From NCBI RefSeq assembly GCF_002844595.1, contig NZ_PJNW01000001.1, forward strand, positions 1 to 64,000: DNA of 64,000 nucleotides. The letters are read 5' to 3'. Below the pieces are notes generated by a model. That model saw only the letters and a list, made by a program, of their open reading frames with translations. It was not told the DNA's origin and ran no database searches. Position 1 is the stretch's first letter. Each line of letters opens with the position of its first letter. Origin of the DNA: Pleomorphomonas diazotrophica. Lineage in GTDB: Bacteria > Pseudomonadota > Alphaproteobacteria > Rhizobiales > Pleomorphomonadaceae. Made by a program: the position numbers and the translations under genes. Below are positions 40,975 to 50,573 of the stretch, piece by piece.

Positions 40975-41405
40975 TGACAGTGCTGTCTGCGTGGCAGCAA
41001 CACCGGTCTAGCTGGCACCCGTTAACAACGAAAAAATATTCGCCAAGCAATGAGCGCCAATACTGGACCTTCCGACCATCGTCGTAAGCTTGCCCTCAAC
41101 GCAGCATAAGTTCGACTGGAGAATTAAACTTCGTATTGTTTACAGGGCGTCGCGGCGGATTCTTCGCGCAGGCGTTGTGATCGCTGCTCCCAATATACGA
41201 GTTATGCTAGATATTTCCGTCGCTTGATTTAAATCCGGTGCAATCTTGGCCTGAACGCGGAAAAGGTGATGCAGGACGTCGTAATCTAGGTCATGTCGAG
41301 CATCTCTATTGAATGAGCTGAGTATTACTACTTGGTCCTGGAAATGCTGGGATGGAACCTTTCCGGTCTCCGAAACTTGTTTGTCGGAGAAGCAGGAGAC
41401 GGTCT
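40975..41405 (+). other. 431-base divergent gap between the chemoreceptor and MgtC genes
   Basis: No gene is supported; small open frames lack binding sites. The stretch is more AT-rich than its surroundings. A perfect 7-base hairpin TCTCCGA with TCGGAGA sits about 20 bases before the mgtC-like ATG, close to its AGGAG site, so it may regulate translation. Another short stem TGCTG/CAGCA lies near 40,980-41,000. Confidence 0.5.
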
Positions 41406-41912
41406 ATGCCTCAAAGCCTTATCGACGAGTTCACCTTCGAGTTTCCCTTGCCGATCGAGATCCTGCTGCTCAGGACGATCGGCGCCGCCGTCTTGTGCGG
41501 TGTGATCGGTCTGGAACGCGGGGTGCACAACAACCCGGCGGGCCTCAGAACCAACATGCTGGTAGGCCTCGCCGTCTCCACCTTCTGCATGATCACCTTC
41601 TACATGATGGAGACCATGACAGCCGGCAACAATGCCATGCAGTTTGACCCGATCCGCCTGGTGGAGGCCGTGACCGCCGGCATCACCTTTCTGGCCGCCG
41701 GCGTCATCGTCTTCACCAAGGGCGACGTGAAGGGCCTGACGACGGGCGCCAGCATGTGGCTTTCCGGCGCCATCGGCCTCGCTTGCGGTCTTGGTCTCTG
41801 GTCGGTCGCCTTGCTGGCCAGTTTTGCCGGTGTCGTCATCCTCTGGGTGCTGCGCCACGTGCAGTACAAGACCGGCCTCAAGGATGGAGATCCTTCCGCC
41901 GACGGTAAGTGA
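41406..41912 (+). CDS. MgtC/SapB-family membrane protein
   Basis: 168 residues with the amino MgtC domain: IEILLLRTIGAAVLCGVIGLERG, then GLRTNMLVGLAVS and AVTAGITFLAAGVIV. About four membrane segments. MgtC proteins help survival in low magnesium or modulate ATP synthase in some bacteria. The ATG at 41406 has AGGAG nine bases upstream; an in-frame start at 41352 would overlap the leader hairpin. Confidence 0.88.
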   Translation: MPQSLIDEFTFEFPLPIEILLLRTIGAAVLCGVIGLERGVHNNPAGLRTNMLVGLAVSTFCMITFYMMETMTAGNNAMQFDPIRLVEAVTAGITFLAAGVIVFTKGDVKGLTTGASMWLSGAIGLACGLGLWSVALLASFAGVVILWVLRHVQYKTGLKDGDPSADGK

Positions 41913-42001
41913 ACATCTCCTGATCCGCGGCCGGAACGAAACGGGCGTGGGGGCGTTTTCTCCCGGCAGCCCTCACGCTGCACTGGAGAGGGAGAGTAAC
42001 T

Positions 42002-42640
42002 GTGAGAACCTTTTTCCGGGACAATGGGCTGACGATCGCCTTGATGGCGATGTTCCTGGTCAGCGTGATCGGCATGATCCTGGCCGGCCACGCCAGTTAC
42101 AATGAGGAGCTCACCGAGCACAGCGTGCCGGCCGTCGGGCTTCTTGCCTATCTCGGCAGCGGCAGTTTCCTGTCGGCACTGTTCGAGAACTGGGAAAGCG
42201 AGTTCCTGCAAATGTCGGTCTACGTCATCCTGACGGCCATGCTGTTCCAGCGCGGCTCGGCAGAGTCGCGCGATCCCGACGATCCTGACCGGCCGAAGGA
42301 CGAGTTGCCGGCCGACCTTCGCCGGCGTCATCCAGTTCTGTCCTGGCTCTATTCCAATGCGCTCGGCCTCGCGCTCGCCGCCCTGTTCGTCGCGTCCTTC
42401 TGCCTGCACTGGTGGTCGAGCTTCGTCGCCGCCAACGACGAGGCGGCGCGGCACGGCGGCGAGCTTCAGTCCCTCGGTGCCTATCTCCTCGATGCCCAGC
42501 TCTGGTTCGAGTCCTTCCAGAACTGGCAGTCGGAGTTTCTGTCGACGGCGGTGCTGGTGGTGCTGTCGATCTTCCTACGCCACAAGGGCTCGCCGGAATC
42601 GAAGCCGGTTGGCGCCACCAATGCCGAGACGGGCGCGTAG
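42002..42640 (+). CDS. DUF6766-like integral membrane protein (GTG start)
   Basis: 212 residues from GTG at 42002 after a GGAGAGGGAG site. It has four hydrophobic segments: LTIALMAMFLVSVIGMIL, VYVILTAMLF, LGLALAALFVASFCLHWW and STAVLVVLSIFLR. The halves are a tandem repeat: both contain FENWESEFLQMS / FQNWQSEFLSTA. This matches a family I recall as DUF6766; function is unknown. It ends six bases before the convergent phosphatase gene. Confidence 0.78.
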   Translation: MRTFFRDNGLTIALMAMFLVSVIGMILAGHASYNEELTEHSVPAVGLLAYLGSGSFLSALFENWESEFLQMSVYVILTAMLFQRGSAESRDPDDPDRPKDELPADLRRRHPVLSWLYSNALGLALAALFVASFCLHWWSSFVAANDEAARHGGELQSLGAYLLDAQLWFESFQNWQSEFLSTAVLVVLSIFLRHKGSPESKPVGATNAETGA

Positions 42641-42645
42641 TCCCC

Positions 42646-43314
42646 TCAGCCGGGGAGAAGCGCGTCTATTGTCCGGTCAAGCTGGTCATAATGGCCTATG
42701 ACGGCATCGGCGCCGAACTCGATTGCCGGCCGTCCGCCATAGCCGAACTCGACGGCGATCACCGGCACGCCGGCGGCGCGGGCGGTGGCGATGTCGGTTT
42801 CGCTGTCGCCGACCATCACCGCGGCGTCCGGCGTGCCGCCGGCCCGGTTGATCGCCTCAAGCAGCGGGCGCGGATGCGGCTTCTGTTCGGGCAGGCTGTC
42901 GCCGCCAATGACGGCCGCGAACAGATGGGCGAGGCCGGTACCCTCGAGCACGGCACGGCCGAGCGCTTCCCGCTTGTTGGTGCAGACCGCAAGGCCGAAA
43001 CCGCGTCGGGACAGGCGGTCAAGCGCGCCGGTAACGCCGGGGTAGGGGCAGGTCTCCACCGCGATCTCGGCTCCGTAGAAGGCGATGAAGCGTTCGATGA
43101 GCTCCGGCAGCCTTGCGGTGTCGATGTCCCGGCCGGCGCGGCGGAACCCTTCGCCGATCATTGCCCGCGCACCGTGACCGAACAGATTGGCGACGTCGGC
43201 GCGCTGCAGCGCGGCCAGGCCCTCACCGTCGAGTGTCCGATTGAGAGCCCTCAGAAGGTCTGGACCTGTGTCGAGAAGCGTTCCATCGAGATCGAAGACG
43301 ACAACCGGACGCAT
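42646..43314 (-). CDS. Phosphoglycolate phosphatase-like HAD hydrolase
   Basis: 222 residues from the ATG just before VVVFDLDGTLLDTGPDL. Motif I DxDGT, motif II AVCTNKREA and motif IV MVGDSETDIATARAAGVP are all present, as in Gph. The family dephosphorylates 2-phosphoglycolate arising from DNA repair or photorespiration; relatives act on other small phosphates. A longer start at 43359 adds residues foreign to the family. Confidence 0.88.
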   Translation of the reverse strand: MRPVVVFDLDGTLLDTGPDLLRALNRTLDGEGLAALQRADVANLFGHGARAMIGEGFRRAGRDIDTARLPELIERFIAFYGAEIAVETCPYPGVTGALDRLSRRGFGLAVCTNKREALGRAVLEGTGLAHLFAAVIGGDSLPEQKPHPRPLLEAINRAGGTPDAAVMVGDSETDIATARAAGVPVIAVEFGYGGRPAIEFGADAVIGHYDQLDRTIDALLPG

Positions 43315-43682
43315 CGGCCGCAATGCCTTTCTTTTGCAACGATGGGAGGGATTTAGCACGATCGTGGCCGGTCGCCAGAACTATCGGCGGTCCACCGGCA
43401 TGAAAGGGCCAACAATGGTCGTGCCCGAGCGCAACGGACTTGCGACTTTTCGCAGATTGCGGCAAACCAGCGGGGGCCGTTCTGGGGGAAATGGGGCTTG
43501 ATCGCGGCGGGCGCATCATTTCGCCAGAATTCGGTTTCACAGGCTGGGCGACGGCGCTTTGGCGCGATCGGGCCGCCGGCGATTCCGACGGAGTCGCCTG
43601 GGCGTGACGAGCGGTCGTGACAAGCACCTGCCCTTCGGGACCACATGAAGCCAACGACGCAGTCGATATCGGAGTTTTGTTT
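43315..43682 (+). other. 368-base divergent gap
   Basis: Between the HAD phosphatase and the DUF2059-like gene. I see no gene, repeat or clear promoter. Parts of the minus strand read open only because of GC bias. Confidence 0.4.
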
Positions 43683-44189
43683 ATGCACCGGACCCTGAAC
43701 CTTCTCCGCCGCCCGCTGGCGGCGGCCATGGTGATCGCCGCGCTGGCGTCTCCGGCATTGTCTGAGGACTTCACCGAGTCCCATCTCGCCGCGGCCCGCG
43801 AGACCATCGCCGCCGCCCATGCGTCCGAGCAGTTCAACGGAATTCTGATCGCCCTGGCCGAGCAGACCAAGGCGCTGTTCCAGCGTTCCAACCCCGGTGC
43901 CGCAAAGGACATCGAGGAAGTGGTGAGCGCCGTCGCCCTCGATCTCGCCAAGCGTCGTCCCGATCTCGATCGAGAGCTCGAGCGTGTCTGGGCCGGCCGC
44001 TTCAACGAGGACGAACTGAAGCAGATCACCACCTTCTTCAAGTCGCCGGTCGGCGAGAAATACGGCCAGCTGGCGCCAGTGATCATCCAGGACTCGATGC
44101 GCTCGGCCGGTATCTGGCGCGACGCCCTGTCGACGGAAATTCTCACGCGCTCGCGTGACGAGCTCAACAAGCGCGGCTACAGCTTCTGA
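43683..44189 (+). CDS. Secreted DUF2059-like protein
   Basis: 168 residues: signal peptide LRRPLAAAMVIAALASPALS, then a helical DUF2059-like domain with FNGILIALAEQTKALFQ and FNEDELKQITTFFKSPVGEKYGQL. Members are envelope proteins of unknown role. The ATG at 43683 places the signal peptide correctly; an upstream GTG would hide it. Confidence 0.85.
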   Translation: MHRTLNLLRRPLAAAMVIAALASPALSEDFTESHLAAARETIAAAHASEQFNGILIALAEQTKALFQRSNPGAAKDIEEVVSAVALDLAKRRPDLDRELERVWAGRFNEDELKQITTFFKSPVGEKYGQLAPVIIQDSMRSAGIWRDALSTEILTRSRDELNKRGYSF

Positions 44190-44258
44190 GGACGGAGTTG
44201 CCACGACCGGCCGCCGACGTGATATGAGGACATCGGTTCCTCCATACGGCGGTTGGTG

Positions 44259-45626
44259 ATGGCTTCCTTCGACTATGATCTCTTCGTCATCGGCGCGGGC
44301 TCCGGCGGGGTCCGCGCCGCTCGCATTTCCGGCGGCTACGGCGCGCGCGTCGCCATCGCAGAGGAGTCCCGCATCGGCGGCACCTGCGTCATTCGCGGCT
44401 GCGTGCCGAAGAAGCTTCTGGTCTATGCGTCGCGATTCGCCGGCGAGTTCAATGACGCGGCCGGCTTCGGCTGGACGGTTGGCGACCGGGCATTCGACTG
44501 GGCGGCGCTGCGGGCGGCCAAGGAGCGGGAAATCACCCGGCTCGAAGGCATCTACGCTGGCAATCTCCAGCGATCGGGCGTGGACGTCATTCGCGACCGC
44601 GCCGTCATCACCGGTCCTCACGAGATCCGCCTCGTCGCCGAGGAGCGGACCGTCACGGCCGGCCGCATCCTGATCGCCACCGGCAACCGCCCCGTGCTGC
44701 CGAATATTCCAGGCATCGAGCATGCCGTCACCTCGACCGACATGTTCGATCTGCCGACCCTGCCGGAAAAGGCGATCGTGATCGGCGGCGGCTACATCGG
44801 CCTCGAGTTTGCCTCCATCCTCAACGGCCTCGGCGTCGCCACCACGGTGCTCTACCGCGGCGAGCAGGTGCTGCGCGGCTTCGATCGCGAGGTCAGGGAC
44901 AAGCTTGCCGACGCGCTCCGGGCACGTGGCATCGACCTCAGGACCGGCGTGCAGGTGAAGAGAATCGACAAGACGGCGGTCGGTTTCGACGTCGAGCTGA
45001 TGGACGGCGCCAACCTCGACACGGATCTCATTCTCGCCGCCACCGGGCGCCATCCCAACACCGAGGGGCTCGGCCTGGAGGCGTTGGGCGTGACGCTCGA
45101 TGCCGACGGCGCCGTCGTCGTCAACGCGCTGTCGGAAACCTCGGTGCCCTCGATCTACGCGGTGGGCGACGTGACCAATCGCGCCCAGCTCACGCCGGTG
45201 GCGATCCGCGAAGGCCACGCCTTCGCCGACACGGTGTTCGGTGGCAAGGAGAGCTTCGCCGACCACACGATCCTGCCGACCGCCATCTTCACCACGCCGG
45301 AAATCGGCACGGTCGGCCTGTCCGAGGAAGCGGCCTGCGCGGCGCATGCGGCGGTGGACGTCTACAAGACCGAGTTCCGCCCCATGCGCAACATTCTCGC
45401 CGGCCGCGACGAGCGCACCTTCATGAAGGTGGTGGTCGATGCCGTGACCGACCGCGTGCTCGGCGTCCACATCATGGGACCGGAGGCCGGCGAGATGATC
45501 CAGATCGTTGGCATAACCATGACCATGGGCGCGACCAAGCGCGACTTCGACCGAACCATGGCCGTCCATCCCACCGCCGCCGAGGAACTGGTGACGCTGC
45601 GGACGCCCGCCGTGCGCCACAGGTAG
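44259..45626 (+). CDS. gor: Glutathione-disulfide reductase
   Basis: 455 residues. FAD motif IGAGSGGVRAAR (11-22), active disulfide Cys43-Cys48 (GGTCVIRGCVPKK), NAD(P) motif VIGGGYIGLEFASIL, and the carboxyl HPTAAEELVTLR with the catalytic histidine. The enzyme reduces oxidised glutathione with NADPH. The ATG follows GTG and TTG triplets and is the best start. It is convergent with the AraC-type regulator gene. Confidence 0.94.
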   Translation: MASFDYDLFVIGAGSGGVRAARISGGYGARVAIAEESRIGGTCVIRGCVPKKLLVYASRFAGEFNDAAGFGWTVGDRAFDWAALRAAKEREITRLEGIYAGNLQRSGVDVIRDRAVITGPHEIRLVAEERTVTAGRILIATGNRPVLPNIPGIEHAVTSTDMFDLPTLPEKAIVIGGGYIGLEFASILNGLGVATTVLYRGEQVLRGFDREVRDKLADALRARGIDLRTGVQVKRIDKTAVGFDVELMDGANLDTDLILAATGRHPNTEGLGLEALGVTLDADGAVVVNALSETSVPSIYAVGDVTNRAQLTPVAIREGHAFADTVFGGKESFADHTILPTAIFTTPEIGTVGLSEEAACAAHAAVDVYKTEFRPMRNILAGRDERTFMKVVVDAVTDRVLGVHIMGPEAGEMIQIVGITMTMGATKRDFDRTMAVHPTAAEELVTLRTPAVRHR

Positions 45627-45655
45627 CAAACGGCGGGGTTGGTCCGCGTCGTTCG

Positions 45656-46483
45656 TCAGGCGAGAGGGATCCAGATTTCCACCGTGCCGCTGCTGGTCTT
45701 CGGGTCGTAGCGCTCATCGTAGAGCTCGAAGTCCGGCGCCTTGGCGGGCGTCAGTCCGGCGTCGGGCAGGGCCTTGTTCCAGATGGTGTAGACGGTCTTG
45801 TTGAAGTCGGAGATATGGCCGACGTGCTTGAAGACGGCATATCGGCTCGCCGGAATGTCGACCGTGTCGAGACCGTCGGGTACGTGCGTGGCCGTCGTCG
45901 CCTGGCCCGCGACGTAGCGGAAGTGGCCGTCGGCCTCCATGTCGCAGCAGACCCCGTAGTAGACGCCGGCGACCGGCGACGGAATCTCGTTGCAGTGCTG
46001 GTCGAACTCGCCCCACAGCTTTGGAATGACGGAGTTGGTTTCAAAGGTGCAGCGGGTCGAAAGCCCCATCACCCGGAACGCACCACGCTCGCGAAACTCC
46101 GGCGCGGCGATGTCGATGATCATGTCCTTGTTCATGGTCCAGGGCTCCATCAGGGGGAGATTGCAGGTCGTCCGGGCCAGCCGAACCGCGCTCGGCAGCA
46201 TGCCGAAACAGCCGGCGAAGGCCCGGGTGAAGGCTTCGTGCGAGCCATAGCCGGCATCGAGGGCGATGGGCAGGATGTCCTGGTCGCCCTTTGCCAGCGC
46301 TTCGGCGGCGATGGTGAGCCGCCGGGCTCTCAGGTAGCTCATCGGTGCGAGGCCGACGTTGGTCTGGAAGAGACGCGTGAGGTGCCAGGGGCTGGCGCCG
46401 CAGAGGTCGGCAAGCTCGGCCAGCGTAAACGGCCGTCCGATATTCAGCTCCAGGTACCAGACTGCCTTTTCCAGGACGCCCAT
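45656..46483 (-). CDS. AraC-family regulator with GyrI-like effector domain
   Basis: 275 residues from an ATG with GAGGAAGAG upstream. Two AraC helix-turn-helix units fill residues 1-105 (FTLAELADLCGASPWHLTRLF and ILPIALDAGYGSHEAFTRAF). The rest is a GyrI/Rob-like small-molecule domain, with GVYYGVCCDME and YAVFKHVGHISDFNKTVYTIW. Such proteins sense amphipathic compounds. The start is separated from the ABC operon upstream by a terminator, so it has its own promoter. Confidence 0.92.
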   Translation of the reverse strand: MGVLEKAVWYLELNIGRPFTLAELADLCGASPWHLTRLFQTNVGLAPMSYLRARRLTIAAEALAKGDQDILPIALDAGYGSHEAFTRAFAGCFGMLPSAVRLARTTCNLPLMEPWTMNKDMIIDIAAPEFRERGAFRVMGLSTRCTFETNSVIPKLWGEFDQHCNEIPSPVAGVYYGVCCDMEADGHFRYVAGQATTATHVPDGLDTVDIPASRYAVFKHVGHISDFNKTVYTIWNKALPDAGLTPAKAPDFELYDERYDPKTSSGTVEIWIPLA

Positions 46484-46575
46484 CTCTTCCTCGCGACGTT
46501 GAGAGCGCTTCGTTGATGATCGAAGCCGGACAGCTCCGCTTGATCGAAATTGCTTGACCACGACCACCATAACGA

Positions 46576-46599
46576 AAACGCCGCCCGAAGGCGGCGTTT
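46576..46599 (-). terminator. Terminator ending the amino-sugar ABC operon
   Basis: A perfect 10-base stem AAACGCCGCC with GGCGGCGTTT and a four-base loop (46576-46599), followed on the minus strand by T-rich TCGTTATGG. It is 21 bases past the ATPase stop and ahead of the AraC regulator. Confidence 0.85.
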
Positions 46600-46620
46600 G
46601 CAACGCGAGTGTCCGAAGGA

Positions 46621-47622
<1,002 letters not shown>

Positions 47623-47627
47623 GGGGC

Positions 47628-48686
47628 TTATCCTTGCAATTTGACCGGCTTGCCGGTGCGGACGCTCTCGTCGGCGGCGAGGCAGACGGCAAGCGATTTC
47701 AAAGCGTCGTTCATGTGCTGGGTGAGGTCGAGGTCCTCGACGATCGCCCTGAGCATATAGGCCTGTTCCAGCTCGCAGAGTTCCTGGTGGCCGGGCTCGC
47801 CGGCCATGGTGTGGTCGGTGTCCGGCGAGAGGAACGCGCCGTCAGGACCGGTCGCCGCCTTGTGGACGCGGATGGTCGAGGTGCGGGTGTGGGCGTCGAC
47901 GTCGTCGGACTTGCCCTCCCTCATGACGATGGAGGCCGAACCGTTGGGCGAGATGATATCCTTCACGAAGAAGGCCTGCTCGGACATCATCGGTCCCCAG
48001 CCCGCCTCGTACCAGCCCACCGAACCGTCGGAGAACAGCACCTGCAAGTGGCCGTAGTTGTACATGTCCGGCGCGATCTCATTGGAGAGGCGGAGACCCA
48101 TGCCGCGCACTTCAACAGGTTCGGCGTCGGTCACCTGACACATGACGTCGATATAATGGACGCCGCAGTCGACGATCGGCGCGGTGGTGTTCATCAGCGC
48201 CTTGTGCGTCTCCCAGGTCTTGCCGGAGGACTGCTGGTTGAGGTTCATGCGGAAGACGTAGGGGCCGCCGAGCGCCCGCGCCTCGGCGATGAAACGCTGC
48301 CACGACGGGTGGTGGCGCAGGATGTAGCCGATGACCAGCTTCCGCTTGTTGGCGACCGCGCAGTCGATGATCCGCCGTGCGTCGGCCACCGTGGTGGCCA
48401 GCGGCTTTTCCACGAAGACGTGGCAGCCCTGTTCCATGGCCATTACAGCATAGTCGGCGTGGCTTTCCGAATAGGTGCTGATCGACGCCATGTCCGGCTT
48501 CAGCGCCTTGAGCGCCTCCGGGAAGGAGGGGGAGATCTCGTAGCCCTGGAGTTCGTCCGGCAGCGGCACCTTGGTGCGGTTGACGAGGCCGACGATCTGA
48601 AAGCCCGGATTGCGATGGTAGGCGAGGGCATGGCTCCGGCCCATGTTGCCGAGGCCGGCCGAGAGGACGCGAACGGGCGACGTCAT
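47628..48686 (-). CDS. Gfo/Idh/MocA-family oxidoreductase
   Basis: 352 residues from the ATG that overlaps the permease stop. The NAD(P) motif [19 protein letters not shown] is at 4-22, and the [15 protein letters not shown] motif of the family follows. Members oxidise or epimerise sugars. Its position inside the transporter operon suggests it acts on the imported sugar, for example an anhydro- or keto-derivative of an amino sugar. The exact substrate is unknown. Confidence 0.9.
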   Translation of the reverse strand: MTSPVRVLSAGLGNMGRSHALAYHRNPGFQIVGLVNRTKVPLPDELQGYEISPSFPEALKALKPDMASISTYSESHADYAVMAMEQGCHVFVEKPLATTVADARRIIDCAVANKRKLVIGYILRHHPSWQRFIAEARALGGPYVFRMNLNQQSSGKTWETHKALMNTTAPIVDCGVHYIDVMCQVTDAEPVEVRGMGLRLSNEIAPDMYNYGHLQVLFSDGSVGWYEAGWGPMMSEQAFFVKDIISPNGSASIVMREGKSDDVDAHTRTSTIRVHKAATGPDGAFLSPDTDHTMAGEPGHQELCELEQAYMLRAIVEDLDLTQHMNDALKSLAVCLAADESVRTGKPVKLQG

Positions 48687-49522
48687 TTGACCGCTCCCGA
48701 GGTGATGCCGCGGATCAGTTGCCGCGAGAAGATGACGTAGAGGATGAGCACCGGGAAGATGGCGAGCGACAGCGCCGCCAGCACGGCGTTCCAGTTGGTG
48801 ACGAACTGGCCGATGAACAGCTGCGCGCCGAGCGTCACCGTCTTGGTGCTCTCGCTCGGGGCGAGGATCAGCGGGAACCACAGGTCGTTCCAGATGGGGA
48901 TCATGGTGAACACGGCCACCGTCGCCATGGCCGGCCGCACCAGCGGCAGCACCAGGCGGAAGAAGATGGCGTACTCGGAAAGGCCGTCGATGCGGCCAGC
49001 GTTCTTGAGGTCGTCAGAGACCGTCCGCATGAACTCCGACAGGATGAAGACGGCAAGCGGCAGCCCTTGCGCCGTATAGACCAGGATGAGGGCGGTCAGC
49101 GTGTTGACAAGGCCGGTCGCCACCATGCCCTGCAGCAGCGCCACCGTACCCAGGCGGATCGGGATCATGATGCCGATGGCAAGATAGAGCCCCATCAGCG
49201 TGTTGCCGCGGAAGCGATATTCGGCGAGCGCGAAGGCGGCCATGGCGCCGAAGAGCAGCACCAGGAAGATCGAGACGACCGTGACGATGGTGCTGTTCTG
49301 AAAATAGGTGACGAAGTCGCCCTGCTTCAGAACCGTCTCATAGCCGATCAGGCTGAAGGTCGACGGCCCCGGCAGACGCAGCGGCTGGCCGAAGATCGCC
49401 TGCTTGCTCTTGAACGAGTTGATGATGGTGAGGAACACCGGGAACAGCGCCACCAGCGTGTAGGCGATCAGCGCCACATGGACGAGACTGGTGCGCAGCG
49501 TCGATTGTCTTGCCTTGGACAT
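48683..49522 (-). CDS. Sugar ABC transporter permease (MalG/UgpE type)
   Basis: 279 residues, six hydrophobic segments, with the EAA loop RTVSDDLKNAGRIDGLSEYAIFFRLVLPL. It pairs with the permease upstream to form the membrane channel. Its end overlaps the Gfo/Idh start by four bases. Confidence 0.95.
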   Translation of the reverse strand: MSKARQSTLRTSLVHVALIAYTLVALFPVFLTIINSFKSKQAIFGQPLRLPGPSTFSLIGYETVLKQGDFVTYFQNSTIVTVVSIFLVLLFGAMAAFALAEYRFRGNTLMGLYLAIGIMIPIRLGTVALLQGMVATGLVNTLTALILVYTAQGLPLAVFILSEFMRTVSDDLKNAGRIDGLSEYAIFFRLVLPLVRPAMATVAVFTMIPIWNDLWFPLILAPSESTKTVTLGAQLFIGQFVTNWNAVLAALSLAIFPVLILYVIFSRQLIRGITSGAVK

Positions 49523-49534
49523 CCGCCCCTCCCG

Positions 49535-50485
49535 TCAGAACTGGTAGCGGCGGATGCGCCGCTGGATGCCGAACAGGTAGATGCAGACACCCGTCAGGAT
49601 GATCAGGAACATGATCGTGGCGATGGTGGCGCCCATCGACTGGTCGCCGAGCTGCAGCTGGAACCCGAAGAAGGTGCGGTAGAGGAAGGTGCCGAGAATA
49701 TCGGTCGTCTTGTCCGGCCCGGCCAGCGCGCCCTGCATGGTGTAGACGAGGTCGAAGGCGTTGAAGTTGCCGACGAAGGTCAGGATCGAGATGATGCCGA
49801 TGGCGGGAAGGATCAGCGGCAGCTTGATCTTGAAGAACTGGCCCCACCCGGTGACGCCGTCGATCTCCGCCGCCTCGATCACCTCCTCGGGAATGTTGAG
49901 GAGCGCGGCGTAGATCAGCATCATCGGTATGCCGATGAACTGCCAGACCGAGACCAGCGACACGGCGATCAGCGCCGAGCCGGACTTGCCGAGCCAGGGA
50001 CCGAACAGCGCCTTCATGCCCACGAGGTCCATCAGCCAGGGGGCGACGCCCCAGATCGGCGACAGGATCAGCTTCCAGATGAAGCCGACGATGACGAAGG
50101 AGAGCAGCGTCGGCAGGAAGAAGGCGGTGCGGTAGAAGGCGGCGAACCGGAGGCCCGGCAGCGACAGCAGCGCGGCCAGCGCGATGCCGATCGGGTTCTG
50201 CACCGCCATATGGATCAGGAAGAAGATGAAGTTGTTGCCGAGCGCGTTCCAGAAGTCGGCCGCCCAGCGCGGGTCGCCGAACAGCGTGGCGAAATTCGCG
50301 AAGCCGACGAAGACATGCTCGCCGTCGACGACGTTGAAGAAGGACTGCCGCAGCGTCTCGATGAGCGGCAGGATCATCACCGCGGTGTAGATGATGACGG
50401 TGGGAGCAAGGAAGACGAGAATATGCCAGCGCCGCGGTCGCCGCCGCGCAGCTTCCCCGCCCTGGTCGGGTGCAAGGTCGGTCAT
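49535..50485 (-). CDS. Sugar ABC transporter permease (MalF/UgpA type)
   Basis: 316 residues with six to seven hydrophobic segments and the EAA loop LNIPEEVIEAAEIDGVTGWGQFFKIKLPLI. It is the first permease of the operon, 88 bases after the binding-protein gene; a hairpin lies in that gap. Confidence 0.95.
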   Translation of the reverse strand: MTDLAPDQGGEAARRRPRRWHILVFLAPTVIIYTAVMILPLIETLRQSFFNVVDGEHVFVGFANFATLFGDPRWAADFWNALGNNFIFFLIHMAVQNPIGIALAALLSLPGLRFAAFYRTAFFLPTLLSFVIVGFIWKLILSPIWGVAPWLMDLVGMKALFGPWLGKSGSALIAVSLVSVWQFIGIPMMLIYAALLNIPEEVIEAAEIDGVTGWGQFFKIKLPLILPAIGIISILTFVGNFNAFDLVYTMQGALAGPDKTTDILGTFLYRTFFGFQLQLGDQSMGATIATIMFLIILTGVCIYLFGIQRRIRRYQF

Positions 50486-50537
50486 GTCAGTCTCTGTGGC
50501 GCCGGCAACCGGTCGGCGATAGCCGACGGGCGGAGGA

Positions 50538-50567
50538 GACGACGGCGCGGAGGACCGCGCCGTCGTC
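50538..50567 (-). other. Intercistronic hairpin between binding-protein and permease genes
   Basis: A perfect 13-base GC stem (50538-50550 with 50555-50567) and a four-base loop directly follow the binding-protein stop on the minus strand. No T-run. Such stems usually protect the upstream message so that binding protein is made in excess over permease. Confidence 0.75.
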
Positions 50568-50573
50568 CGCGTT

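Noticed and set aside
48687-48881. A longer Gfo/Idh protein starting at 48881
   Set aside because: The added residues overlap the permease coding region and have no family resemblance; the ATG at 48686 overlaps the permease stop as ATGA.
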